Assembly: GCF_000382885.1 (NCBI RefSeq)
Contig: NZ_CAVK010000146.1
Coordinates: forward strand, 1 to 48,107
Reading direction: 5' to 3'
DNA length: 48,107 bases
From: Sphingobium indicum BiD32
GTDB lineage: Bacteria; Pseudomonadota; Alphaproteobacteria; Sphingomonadales; Sphingomonadaceae
Shown here in pieces: positions 15,692 to 23,915 of this stretch; the stretch's first letter is position 1; every line of letters begins with the position of its first letter. The notes under the pieces were generated by a model. The model saw nothing but the letters and a program-made list of their open reading frames with translations. It was not told the DNA's origin and did no database searches. The position numbers were made by a program, and so were the translations under genes.

Positions 15692-16063
15692 ATGACCGAT
15701 GCACGCGACACGGGGCTGACCCTTAATCCCAAATATGACGCCCATGGGCTGATCACCGCTGTGGTCACTGATGTGGCCAGCGGCGACGTGCTGATGGTGG
15801 CGCATATGAATGCGCAGGCGCTGGCGCTGACGGTCGAAACGGGCCTTGCCCATTTCTGGTCGCGTAGTCGCCAGTCGCTGTGGAAGAAGGGCGAGACGTC
15901 CGGCCATATGCTGGAGGTCCGCGACCTGCGCATTGATTGCGATCAGGATGCGGTCTGGGTGAAGGCGGTGCCGGCCGGGCCGACATGCCACACCGGCGCT
16001 CGATCCTGTTTTTTCCGCCGGGTCGGGGCGGACGGACTCATGGCGGTCGATGCGGCGGACTAG
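15692..16063 (+). CDS. hisI: Phosphoribosyl-AMP cyclohydrolase
   Basis: HisI opens the adenine ring of phosphoribosyl-AMP in histidine synthesis. The 123-residue protein is the monofunctional length. Motifs are [38 protein letters not shown] and the metal-binding [10 protein letters not shown]. The ATG at 15692 was chosen because upstream codons in the same frame run into the tRNA. The 3' end overlaps the next lipoprotein gene by 14 bp. No other his genes are in the window. Confidence 0.96.
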   Translation: MTDARDTGLTLNPKYDAHGLITAVVTDVASGDVLMVAHMNAQALALTVETGLAHFWSRSRQSLWKKGETSGHMLEVRDLRIDCDQDAVWVKAVPAGPTCHTGARSCFFRRVGADGLMAVDAAD

Positions 16064-16580
16064 CGCTGTCCTGTTGTTACTGCTGGCGGGGTGCCAGCGT
16101 GAACCTGCCCCCGATACGGGATCGGTGACGGGCAGCGTTACGGCGTCCGGGCTGGAGCAGGCGGCGATTGCCAGCGGGGCGATTGCGGACGCGGCGACGA
16201 TTTCCCCCATCGGCCAATTCCAGCGTGACCATGAAGCCGGGCGCGATGCGCTGTGCGTCATCCCCGGCAAAAGTGGCGCGCTGCGGTTCGGGCTGGAGGC
16301 CAATTTCGGCGAGGAGCAACGCTGCCGCGGACAGGGGCAGGCGCGCCGGGCGGGCGACAAGCTGATCCTGAGCTTTTCCGGCGGCGATCGCTGCATCGTC
16401 GTGGCGCAATATGATGGCGATCAGGTGGCGCTGCCCGGCGTGGTCGACATGGCCTGCGCTGACCTGTGCGAAGGGCGCGGCACGCTGGAGGGGGTCAGCT
16501 TCCCGCGTATCGCCAATGATGCGGCCAGCGCGTTGCGCGCGCGTGACCGCGACGGTGACGCGCTGTGCGAGGCTCAATAG
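16050..16580 (+). CDS. Putative lipoprotein, unknown function
   Basis: The 176-residue protein begins [19 protein letters not shown], a clear lipoprotein signal with Cys15 lipidated. The mature part contains five further cysteines (in [27 protein letters not shown] and ALCEAQ), which suggests disulfides in the periplasm. The end DRDGDALCE looks like an excalibur-type calcium-binding tail (DxDxDGxxCE-like), but the match is partial. It overlaps the hisI end by 14 bp and the convergent YitT gene by 7 bp. Confidence 0.75.
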   Translation: MRRTSAVLLLLLAGCQREPAPDTGSVTGSVTASGLEQAAIASGAIADAATISPIGQFQRDHEAGRDALCVIPGKSGALRFGLEANFGEEQRCRGQGQARRAGDKLILSFSGGDRCIVVAQYDGDQVALPGVVDMACADLCEGRGTLEGVSFPRIANDAASALRARDRDGDALCEAQ

Positions 16581-17194
16581 CCGATATAGCGTCCCGGCCG
16601 GTGATTGACGATCAGCACCGCGTTGATCGCGGCGGCTGACAGGATCGACAGGGCGAAACGGTCTGCGTTGAGCAAGGGGAGCGAGACGAGGAGGATGAGC
16701 GCATCGCCCAGCATCTGCGTTCGCCCCGCATTCCAACCGCGCCGTTTCTGGAGCAGCAGGGCGATGACGCCCAGACCGCCAACCCCCGCGCCATGGCGGG
16801 CGATGGCAAGGATGCCAAAGCCGATGATCGACCCGCCGAACAGCGCGGCGAAGAGCGGGCTGACCTGTGCCAGATGCAGCGCCGATGGCATCATCAGCCC
16901 CATCGCCATGATCGCCAGATTGGCGAACAGCGTCTTGAGCCCGAAGGCGATCCCCATCGCCCGCCCGGCAAAGAGGAAGAAGGGGATGTTGATGAGCAGG
17001 AACAAGGTCGCGGGCGGATAAGGCACAAGATAGGAGAGCAGCAGCGCGATCCCCGCCATGCCGCCGGTCACCAGATTGGCGGCCTTGAGCAGCATCAGCC
17101 CCATGGCGATGAAGGCGCAGCCAATAGCGATGGCATAGCCGTCTTCGGCCAGATTGTGCGGGCGGGGCGCGGGGGGCGCAGAGGCAGGGGGCAT
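16574..17194 (-). CDS. YitT-family (DUF161) integral membrane protein
   Basis: The protein has 206 residues with five or six hydrophobic helices. Features are AIAIGCAFIAMGLMLLKAAN, VTGGMAGIALLLSYL (the TGG motif typical of YitT/YpjC proteins), a conserved-looking GGSIIGFGILAIARHGAGVGG, and a C-terminal end in [10 protein letters not shown]. The substrate is unknown; members are putative transporters. The ATG at 17194 (MPPASAPPAPRPHNLAEDGY) is preferred over one 26 codons upstream because the longer N-terminus is highly charged and unlike the family. Confidence 0.82.
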   Translation of the reverse strand: MPPASAPPAPRPHNLAEDGYAIAIGCAFIAMGLMLLKAANLVTGGMAGIALLLSYLVPYPPATLFLLINIPFFLFAGRAMGIAFGLKTLFANLAIMAMGLMMPSALHLAQVSPLFAALFGGSIIGFGILAIARHGAGVGGLGVIALLLQKRRGWNAGRTQMLGDALILLVSLPLLNADRFALSILSAAAINAVLIVNHRPGRYIGY

Positions 17195-17335
17195 GGCATG
17201 TCCGTCACGGGTTATGCCCCGGTCATCCTCTCCCTCTTGCGCCGGTGATAGCCGTGCCGGAGCGTACTGCAAAGCCCCGGCTTTGTCCCATGACTTCCTT
17301 TGGCCCGTTGGTGGATAAGCTAAACCTATCTGGCT

Positions 17336-18475
17336 CTAACCGCCCGTGTCGATCTGGGCCGGGCCGAACAGGTCGATCGCCTGGAACAGCCGGGTCAATG
17401 CTTCACGTTCTTCGGGGTGGATTTCCGGGCGCCAGATTTCAAACAGCAGGACGATGCGGGTCTCGATGCCCCGATTCCAGGCTTCATGTTCGACACTGTC
17501 GTCGAAAATCAGCATTTCACCCTGACGCCACGCGCGCGTTTCCGCGCCGACGCGCAAGGCGCAGCCATCGGGCGTCAGGATCGGCAGATGGCATATCAGG
17601 CGGGTGTTGAGCAGGCCGTGGTGCGGCTGGATATGGGTGCCGGGCTTGAGCAGTGACCAGAGCGCCATCGGGGAGCGGCCGGTGATGACCGGCATGGGGG
17701 CGAGGGCCAGTGCGGCCATGACGGCGGGGCAGCGGGCGGCATGATCTGCGACGGGGGCGCCGCCCTGCCAGAAATAATAGGCGCCCCAACTGGGATCGTC
17801 GCGCAGCGGGTTGTTGGGGGCGGGGCCGTTGGACGGGGTTTCGACATAGGGGGCAAAGTCGGGCGCCCCCGCGCGCACCGCATCCAGTTCCGCGACGATA
17901 TCGCCCGTCATAGCCTCTATCGGTGCGATCCAGTCGAATTCGGCGCGCTCGTAAAAGGCGCGCTGGGGCAGGCCGGGGAAATAGAACATGCTGGGTTGCT
18001 GGAGGAAGAGCTGGCTCTTGCCCAGCAGCAGGTCGGTCGCCTGAGTGATACGGGGCAGGGCGGGCAGGTCGCTGATGGCGGCGCTCAGATGATCCTCGAA
18101 CCGGGCGCTGGCGTTCGCCATGACGGCCTGCGCCTGGAGCAGCATGGGCTGGAGCTGGGGCGGTGCGCCGGTGGCGGCGGCCTGCGCCACGGCGGCGCGG
18201 CACCAGCGGGTTGCCTCCCGCTCATCGCCGCGTCGCAGGGCGTTCTGTCCCATCGCCAGCAAAGCGGGCAGATCGCGGGGATGTTCGCGCAATATGTGCT
18301 GGAGCGCGGCGGCTTCGCCATCCCAGTCGCTGGTGCGGTTGCATGCCTGCGCCAGCAGCATCGGCGGCGGGGCGACCATGTCCTGCAACGCTGCGCGGGC
18401 GACTGCCGCTTCCCCGCGCCGCAACGCTGCGATGGCCGCCTCTTGCAGCGCGCTTTCTCTTGCCTGATCGGTCAT
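17336..18475 (-). CDS. Aspartyl/asparaginyl beta-hydroxylase-domain protein with TPR-like N-terminus
   Basis: Of 379 residues, about 1-130 are helical and Ala-rich with TPR-like spacing (LLAQACNRTSDWDGEAAALQ, LLAMGQNALRRGDEREATRW). Residues about 190-370 form an Asp/Asn hydroxylase domain of the Fe(II)/2-oxoglutarate class. It has HIQPHHGLLNTRL with the first metal His, FDDSVEHEAWN with the second, and RIVLLFEIWRPE, whose Arg would bind 2-oxoglutarate. The family lacks the usual Asp ligand. Its target is unknown; it could hydroxylate a protein or a lipid A/ornithine-lipid type substrate. It is an orphan between YitT and an MFS gene. Confidence 0.87.
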   Translation of the reverse strand: MTDQARESALQEAAIAALRRGEAAVARAALQDMVAPPPMLLAQACNRTSDWDGEAAALQHILREHPRDLPALLAMGQNALRRGDEREATRWCRAAVAQAAATGAPPQLQPMLLQAQAVMANASARFEDHLSAAISDLPALPRITQATDLLLGKSQLFLQQPSMFYFPGLPQRAFYERAEFDWIAPIEAMTGDIVAELDAVRAGAPDFAPYVETPSNGPAPNNPLRDDPSWGAYYFWQGGAPVADHAARCPAVMAALALAPMPVITGRSPMALWSLLKPGTHIQPHHGLLNTRLICHLPILTPDGCALRVGAETRAWRQGEMLIFDDSVEHEAWNRGIETRIVLLFEIWRPEIHPEEREALTRLFQAIDLFGPAQIDTGG

Positions 18476-18515
18476 GCCCCTGCCTTAAACGGCGGCGGGG
18501 CAGGGCGAAAGCGGC

Positions 18516-19712
18516 TTATTCGCAGGGGATGGCGACAAGGCGGGTTGAGCGTCGTTCCAGCCCGACCGACAGCAGGAAGATGCCAAGACCACCCAGCGAC
18601 AGCGCAGCGCCAATCCAGCCGGTCGAGGTGAGGCCATAGCCCGCCGCGATCGACAGGCCGCCGAGCCATGGGCCAAGCGCATTGGCGATGTTGAAGGCGC
18701 TGTGGTGGAGCGCCGCCGCCAGGGTCTGGGCATCACCCGACACGTCCATCAAGCGCGCCTGTAATGGCGTGCCAAGACCACCGCCCGCGCCGATCAGGAA
18801 GATGCTGAGGCAGAGCGTCCAGATATTGCCCGCCATGAAGGGGAAGAGCGCCAGCGCGACGGCGCTCCACAGGGTGACGCCGATGACGGTGCGGTTGAGC
18901 GAGCGGTCAGCCAGCCAGGCCGAGACGAGATTGCCGATCGTCAGGCCAATGCCGAAAATGGCCAGCACCACCGGCACCCAGGCGGGGGAAACATGGGTCA
19001 CTTCCATCATGGTCGACGCGACGAAGGTATAGACCGCAAACAGGCCGCCAAAGCCGATCGCGCCGGTCAGCAGCGTCAGCCACACCTGTGGTTTGGCCAG
19101 AGCGCCCAGTTCGCGTGCGGGACTTGCCCTGGGATCGCCCGCGTCGCGTGGCGCGTAGAGGGCCACCAGCGTCATTGTCGTGATGGTGAGCGCGGTTACC
19201 ACGAAGAAGCCGGAGCGCCAGCCCATCGCCTGTCCCATCCAGTTGGCGACCGGCACGCCGATGACGGTGGCGATGGTCAGGCCCGACATGACCCGTGCGA
19301 TCGCCTGCGCGCGCCTTTCGATCGGCACCAGACTGGCGGCAACCAGCGCGGCGACCCCGAAATAGGCGCCGTGCGGCACACCGCTGAGGAAGCGGAAGGC
19401 AAGCATCCAGCCATAGCTGGGGGATAGGGCGGACAGGCCGTTACCCACCGCGAACATCGCCATCAGGCCGATGAGCAAGGTGCGGCGCGGCAGGCGCGCG
19501 CCAAAGGCGGCGATGACCGGTGCGCCTGCTACGACGCCCAGTGCATAGGCACTGATCGCGTGGCCAGCGGTTGGCGCGTCTATGCCCAGATCGCGGGCGA
19601 AGAAGGGCAGCAGGCTCATCGCCGCAAATTCTGTCGTCCCGATGGCAAAAGCACCGACCGACAGCGCGAAAAGGACGAGGGCGGGGTGCGCCTGATGGGG
19701 GCGTGTGCCCAT
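18516..19712 (-). CDS. MFS drug/sugar efflux transporter, AraJ/DHA1 type
   Basis: The 398-residue inner-membrane protein has 12 predicted helices. The first contains FAIGTTEFAAMSLLP, the motif that marks the AraJ/YdhP/SotB sugar-efflux group, followed by LPRRTLLIGLM as the MFS A-motif loop and RFLSGVPHGAYFGVAA in helix four. It would export small molecules by proton antiport; the substrate is not predictable. The 170-bp upstream gap carries a 9-bp inverted repeat (19733-19808) that may be an operator. Confidence 0.92.
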   Translation of the reverse strand: MGTRPHQAHPALVLFALSVGAFAIGTTEFAAMSLLPFFARDLGIDAPTAGHAISAYALGVVAGAPVIAAFGARLPRRTLLIGLMAMFAVGNGLSALSPSYGWMLAFRFLSGVPHGAYFGVAALVAASLVPIERRAQAIARVMSGLTIATVIGVPVANWMGQAMGWRSGFFVVTALTITTMTLVALYAPRDAGDPRASPARELGALAKPQVWLTLLTGAIGFGGLFAVYTFVASTMMEVTHVSPAWVPVVLAIFGIGLTIGNLVSAWLADRSLNRTVIGVTLWSAVALALFPFMAGNIWTLCLSIFLIGAGGGLGTPLQARLMDVSGDAQTLAAALHHSAFNIANALGPWLGGLSIAAGYGLTSTGWIGAALSLGGLGIFLLSVGLERRSTRLVAIPCE

Positions 19713-19732
19713 GGCCTGGCTCCATGCTGCAA

Positions 19733-19808
19733 TGCAATAAAGAGTGAGCGTGGCAAATGGTCCCCATGACAGTGCTGGTCAAGGGTTAGGGCAGGTGAGT
19801 TTATTGCA
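19733..19808. promoter_or_regulatory. Spaced inverted repeat upstream of the MFS gene
   Basis: TGCAATAAA (19733-19741) and its exact reverse complement TTTATTGCA (19800-19808) are separated by 58 bp and flank the region where the minus-strand MFS promoter should be (TTGACC on that strand near 19780). A looping operator is possible. This is inference from symmetry only. Confidence 0.3.
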
Positions 19809-19846
19809 AGTGCGGCGTCTTGGCGCGCAATGGAGGCAATTTCGGC

Positions 19847-19871
19847 ATCCTCCCCTGCAAGGGGAGGATTT
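19847..19871. repeat. Family C palindrome after the L,D-transpeptidase gene
   Basis: ATCCTCCCC TGCAA GGGGAGGAT forms a perfect 9-bp stem. On the plus strand it is followed by TTTT, but the neighbouring genes are on the minus strand, so it fits a repeat or mRNA-end hairpin better than a plus-strand terminator. Confidence 0.6.
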
Positions 19872-19882
19872 TTAACGCAGGT

Positions 19883-20566
19883 TCACGCGCCGACTTGTGC
19901 CTTGCTGACGTCCAGCATCTTGCCGTTGGTGATGACGACCAGATCGCCCGGCTTTGTGACGCCGAACAGTTTTTGGGCAAATTCTTTCGGAACGCCGATG
20001 CAGCCATGGGTGCCGCGGCCCCATTGCACGTCGCTGCCGTGGATGAACACGCCATCGTTGGTCAGGCGCTGGGCAAAGGGCATGGGCGCATTGTCATAGG
20101 TGCGCGAATAATAATCGGCATGTTTCGCCATGATCGGGAAGGCACCCAGCGGGCTGGGTTTGTCGGTCGCGCCATAGAGGATAACGGCTGCGCCAATCTC
20201 GTAGCCTGCGCGGAACACGGACAGGGTTTGCGCGCGCAGATCGACGGTGATGATGACCGGGCCGGTCGCGGGCGCGCCATTTTCGTCCCAGGCATAGTCG
20301 CCATGACGGAACGGTCCGTCAATCTTCAGCACCCGCCTGACCCGCAGCGCGGCAGGATCGACCGCTATGCCCTGATCGCTGCTGCGTTCGACCGGTTTGG
20401 CGGGCGCAGGGACAGGCGCGGCGGTGGCTTGTGCCGCAGGGGCCGTGTCCTCGGCGGCGGGCCGGTCGATCCAGTTGGTCACCAGCAGGCCGACGCCCGC
20501 CAGCCCTGCGCCGATCGCCAGCTTGGGTCCGGCGCTTTTCGCCAGCGCCTTGAACAATCCCGCCAT
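19883..20566 (-). CDS. L,D-transpeptidase (YkuD domain), membrane-anchored
   Basis: The 227-residue protein has an N-terminal membrane anchor (LAIGAGLAGVGLLVTNWI, about 16-33) and an Ala/Pro-rich linker (37-60). A YkuD catalytic domain occupies about 95-225. The active-site region has HGSDVQWG and THGCIGVP, with the catalytic Cys in HGCIG. Most relatives have SHGCIR; here Thr and Gly replace the flanking Ser and Arg. It would form 3-3 peptidoglycan cross-links or attach lipoproteins in the periplasm. It lies 53 bp downstream of the malic enzyme on the same strand. Confidence 0.9.
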   Translation of the reverse strand: MAGLFKALAKSAGPKLAIGAGLAGVGLLVTNWIDRPAAEDTAPAAQATAAPVPAPAKPVERSSDQGIAVDPAALRVRRVLKIDGPFRHGDYAWDENGAPATGPVIITVDLRAQTLSVFRAGYEIGAAVILYGATDKPSPLGAFPIMAKHADYYSRTYDNAPMPFAQRLTNDGVFIHGSDVQWGRGTHGCIGVPKEFAQKLFGVTKPGDLVVITNGKMLDVSKAQVGA

Positions 20567-20619
20567 GTCCGTCCTCGCTTATGTCCAGTCGGCGCGACCG
20601 TAGCGCCAAAAGGTTAAGC

Positions 20620-22887
20620 TCAGCCTTCGCGCGCGACTTCCGCCGCCGCGATGGCGGTGAGGTTCAGGATGCCGCGCGACGTGACGCCGGGGGTCAGCAC
20701 ATGGATCGGCTGTTTCAGGCCCATCAGCATCGGCCCGACCGTGGGTGAGCTGGAGGAAGCGGAAAGCGCCGTCAGGGTGATATTGGCAGCGTCGAGATTG
20801 GGCATGACCAGCAGATTGGCCGGGCCTTCAAAGCGCGAATCGGGAATGAGGCGCTCCCTCAGGGACTGGCTGAGCGCGGCGTCGGCGTGCATTTCGCCAT
20901 CGACCATCAGTTCGGGCGCAGCTTCGCGCACCAGTTTGAGCGCCGATCGCATCTTGCGCGCGCTGTTGCTGTGCGACGCGCCGAAGTTGGAGTGGGACAG
21001 CAGGGCAGCGCGCGGGGTCAGGCCGAAATTGAGCAATTCGGTTGCCGCCAGCAATGTCATTTCGGCAATCTGTTCGGGTGTCGGATCGGGCACCATATGG
21101 GTGTCGGTGATGAACAGTGCGCCTGCGTCCAGGATCAGGCCCGACAGCGCATAGACTCGGCTCTGCCCCGGCACCCGGTCGATGATGCGCATCACATGCT
21201 CGACCTGGCCCCAATATTCGCTGTTGCCCCCGACCAGCGCAGCATCGACCCGGCCGGTACGCAGCAGCAAGGCGGCAGTCACGGTGGGGCGGCGATAGAC
21301 ATGGCGCACGACTTCAGCGGCAGGCACGCCCCGGCGCGAGGCGACGGCGCGATAGGCTTCGACCAGTTCGCCCATGACCAGATGATCGGTTTCCGGGTCG
21401 ATCACCTCGACATCGCGGTCCAGTTGGAAACGCAGGCCCAGGTCCGGTAGCTTCTGGTTGAGGATGCGGCGGCGCGCGACGATGACAGGGCGGACGATGC
21501 CTTCGTCCAGTGCATCCTGAATGGCGCGCAGTACGCGCTCATCCTCGCCTTCCCCATATGCGATACGACGGCCGCCGCCACGGGCTGCCTCGAACACCGG
21601 CATCATCAGCTGGCCCGACCGGGCGCTCTGGCGCGAAAGGCTGCGCTTATAGTCGTCCAGGTCGATCGGACGGCGGGCAACGCCGCTGTCCATCGCCGCC
21701 TTCGCCACGGCAGGGGCGATCTCCCCGATCAGGCGCGGGTCGAACGGGGTGGGGATGATATAGTCCGGGCCGAACACCAGCTTCTGGCCGCCATAAGCCT
21801 GCGCCACGCTGTCATGCGCGGGCAGGCGGGCGAGGCCGGCAATGGCTTCGGCGGCGGCGGCCTTCATCGCTTCGTTGATCTGGGTCGCGCCCACGTCCAG
21901 AGCGCCCCGGAAGATATAGGGGAAGCACAGGACGTTATTGACCTGATTGGGATAGTCAGAGCGGCCGGTGGCGATGATCGCGTCTGGGCGAACCTCCCGC
22001 GCAGCTTCGGGGCGGATTTCGGGTTCCGGGTTGGCGAGCGCGAAGATCAGCGGATTGGGGGCCATCAGCGGCAGCCATTCGGGCTTCAGCACGCCGGGGG
22101 CGGAGAGGCCCAGGAACAGGTTGGCGCCGGGCAGCACGTCGGGCAGGGTGCGGGCGTTGGTGACGCGGGCGTAGCGCGCCATGTTGGGCAACATGCCTTC
22201 GCGGCCCGAATGGATGACGCCATCCTTGTCGGTCATCGTCACATTGTCGACCGGCAGGCCCATCGACACGAGCAGATCGACGCAGGCGAGGGCTGCCGCG
22301 CCCGCGCCCGATGTCACCAGCTTGGCATCGGCCAGCGTTTTGCCCTGCAACACCAGCGCGTTGCGAACGGCGGCGGCGACGACGATGGCGGTGCCATGCT
22401 GATCGTCATGAAAGACCGGGATGTTCATCCGTTCCTTCAGCCGCGCCTCGATCGCGAAACATTCGGGCGCCTTGATATCCTCAAGGTTGATGCCGCCGAA
22501 GGTCGGCTCCATCAGCGCGACGGCTTCGACGAACTTGTCCGCGTCGGTCGTGTCGATCTCGATATCGAACACGTCGATGTCAGCGAATTTCTTGAAGAGG
22601 ACGGCCTTGCCCTCCATCACCGGTTTGGACGCCAGTGCGCCGATCGCGCCCAGGCCCAGCACGGCGGTGCCGTTGGTGATGACCGCGACCAGATTGCCAC
22701 GCGCGGTATAATCGAGCGCCTTGTCGGGATCGGCAGCGATCTCCATGCAGGGCGCGGCGACACCGGGCGAATAGGCCAGCGCCAGATCGCGCTGGTTGAC
22801 CATTCGCTTGGTCGGTTCGATGCGGAGCTTTCCCGGCCGGGGGAAGCGGTGATAGTCGAGCGCGGCGCGGCGGGTATTATCGTCCAT
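20620..22887 (-). CDS. maeB: NADP-dependent malic enzyme with phosphotransacetylase-like C-terminus
   Basis: The enzyme decarboxylates malate to pyruvate and makes NADPH. The 755 residues match the large proteobacterial MaeB form. The N-terminal domain has [36 protein letters not shown] (metal and substrate site) and [13 protein letters not shown], the dinucleotide fold. The region from about 430 to the end resembles phosphate acetyltransferase ([17 protein letters not shown] and later [15 protein letters not shown]) and usually acts in regulation by acetyl-CoA rather than catalysis. Nearby malate synthase makes its substrate, so both may serve growth on C2 compounds. Confidence 0.96.
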   Translation of the reverse strand: MDDNTRRAALDYHRFPRPGKLRIEPTKRMVNQRDLALAYSPGVAAPCMEIAADPDKALDYTARGNLVAVITNGTAVLGLGAIGALASKPVMEGKAVLFKKFADIDVFDIEIDTTDADKFVEAVALMEPTFGGINLEDIKAPECFAIEARLKERMNIPVFHDDQHGTAIVVAAAVRNALVLQGKTLADAKLVTSGAGAAALACVDLLVSMGLPVDNVTMTDKDGVIHSGREGMLPNMARYARVTNARTLPDVLPGANLFLGLSAPGVLKPEWLPLMAPNPLIFALANPEPEIRPEAAREVRPDAIIATGRSDYPNQVNNVLCFPYIFRGALDVGATQINEAMKAAAAEAIAGLARLPAHDSVAQAYGGQKLVFGPDYIIPTPFDPRLIGEIAPAVAKAAMDSGVARRPIDLDDYKRSLSRQSARSGQLMMPVFEAARGGGRRIAYGEGEDERVLRAIQDALDEGIVRPVIVARRRILNQKLPDLGLRFQLDRDVEVIDPETDHLVMGELVEAYRAVASRRGVPAAEVVRHVYRRPTVTAALLLRTGRVDAALVGGNSEYWGQVEHVMRIIDRVPGQSRVYALSGLILDAGALFITDTHMVPDPTPEQIAEMTLLAATELLNFGLTPRAALLSHSNFGASHSNSARKMRSALKLVREAAPELMVDGEMHADAALSQSLRERLIPDSRFEGPANLLVMPNLDAANITLTALSASSSSPTVGPMLMGLKQPIHVLTPGVTSRGILNLTAIAAAEVAREG

Positions 22888-22896
22888 GGGGTGCCC

Positions 22897-23826
22897 TTAG
22901 AGAGGCTGCGCGCCGGGGGCAATGGCCGAGCGCTCCCAGGGCGGGGTCGGCACATAGAGTTGGACAAGAAAATCGACAAAGGCGGTGATGGCGAGCGGCG
23001 GATTATGCTGCGGCAATTGCACCGCGAACAGGCCGACGTCGGCTGACCCCTCAAAATCCGGCAAAATCTGCCGAACTTCGCCGCGCGCCAGAGCGTCGCT
23101 AATGTCCCAGAGCGAGCGCAGCGCGATGCCGCCGCCTGCCAGCGCGATTTCGCGGACGACTTCGCTGCTGTTGGTGCGGACATGGCTGCGGCCTTCGACC
23201 ATGATCTGCCCCTTTGGCCCGACCAGCCGCCAGGGCATCTGGCCGTCGGCGGCGAGCAGGCGGTGGGCTTTGAGGTTAGCGATGCGGCGGGGCGTGCCGA
23301 ACCGATCGAGATAGGCGGGCGCGGCGCACAGGATACGACGGTTGGTGGCGAGGCGGCGGGCGGTGAGCGTCGGGCCGGGATCGGCAGTGATGCGGATGGC
23401 GAGGTCCGCGCGCGCCTCGATCAGGTCGGCGAAATCGTCGGACAGGTTGAGCGTCAGGTCGACGCGGGGGTGATCGTCGAGGAAGCGCGGGAGCCAGGGC
23501 GCGAGGTGGAGGCGGCCAAAGGAGGTGGGCGCGGTGACGCGCAGCGGCCCGGCGGCGATGGCGGACACGCCCGACACGCGCCGTTCGGCTTCGTCAAGCG
23601 CGGCCAATATGGTGCGCAGGTCGGCATGGAGCCGTTCGCCAGCCGGGGTCAGCGCGAGGCGACGGGTGGTGCGATGAATCAACCGCGCGCCCAGCCGCTC
23701 TTCCAGCCGGGCAAGACGCTTGGACATCATGGCCGGCGAAATATGCAGGCGGCGGCCCGCGGCGGCGAGGCCGCCATCGTCCACTATGGCCGTGAACAGC
23801 TCATGGTCGGGGTCCATCATATTCAT
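22897..23826 (-). CDS. LysR-family transcriptional regulator
   Basis: The 309-residue protein has a winged helix-turn-helix in residues 8-65 (LAAAGRRLHISPAMMSKRLARLEERLGARLIHRTTRR) and an effector-binding domain from about 90. It belongs to the CrgA-like group judging by LAIRITADPGPTLTARRL and the RRILCAAPAYLDRFGTP segment. It is divergent from glcB with an 89-bp gap containing a perfect palindrome, so malate synthase is the likely target. The gap to the malic enzyme gene downstream is only 9 bp, which suggests co-transcription. The effector is unknown; a glyoxylate-type metabolite is a guess. Confidence 0.93.
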   Translation of the reverse strand: MNMMDPDHELFTAIVDDGGLAAAGRRLHISPAMMSKRLARLEERLGARLIHRTTRRLALTPAGERLHADLRTILAALDEAERRVSGVSAIAAGPLRVTAPTSFGRLHLAPWLPRFLDDHPRVDLTLNLSDDFADLIEARADLAIRITADPGPTLTARRLATNRRILCAAPAYLDRFGTPRRIANLKAHRLLAADGQMPWRLVGPKGQIMVEGRSHVRTNSSEVVREIALAGGGIALRSLWDISDALARGEVRQILPDFEGSADVGLFAVQLPQHNPPLAITAFVDFLVQLYVPTPPWERSAIAPGAQPL

Positions 23827-23847
23827 TCACCATGAGAAAGACTGTGT

Positions 23848-23869
23848 TCGTATAATAGTGAATATACGA
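23848..23869. promoter_or_regulatory. Palindromic operator between lysR and glcB
   Basis: TCGTATA, an 8-bp spacer and TATACGA form a perfect inverted repeat with the T-N11-A type spacing expected of LysR boxes. A further pair ATTCAC (23825-23830) and GTGAAT (23858-23863) overlaps it. It is 47 bp upstream of the glcB start and 22 bp from the lysR start. Confidence 0.6.
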
Positions 23870-23915
23870 CATAATGGGAAAAGTCTATGATTGTCGGCAA
23901 TCAAGGAGTGGAATG

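Noticed and set aside
21814..23046. A 410-codon plus-strand frame opposite maeB
   Set aside because: It is antisense to a certain malic enzyme gene and has no family features.
23874..23915. Upstream start for malate synthase giving [13 protein letters not shown]
   Set aside because: It has no ribosome site, while AAGGAG is correctly placed for 23916; the extra residues match no relative I know.
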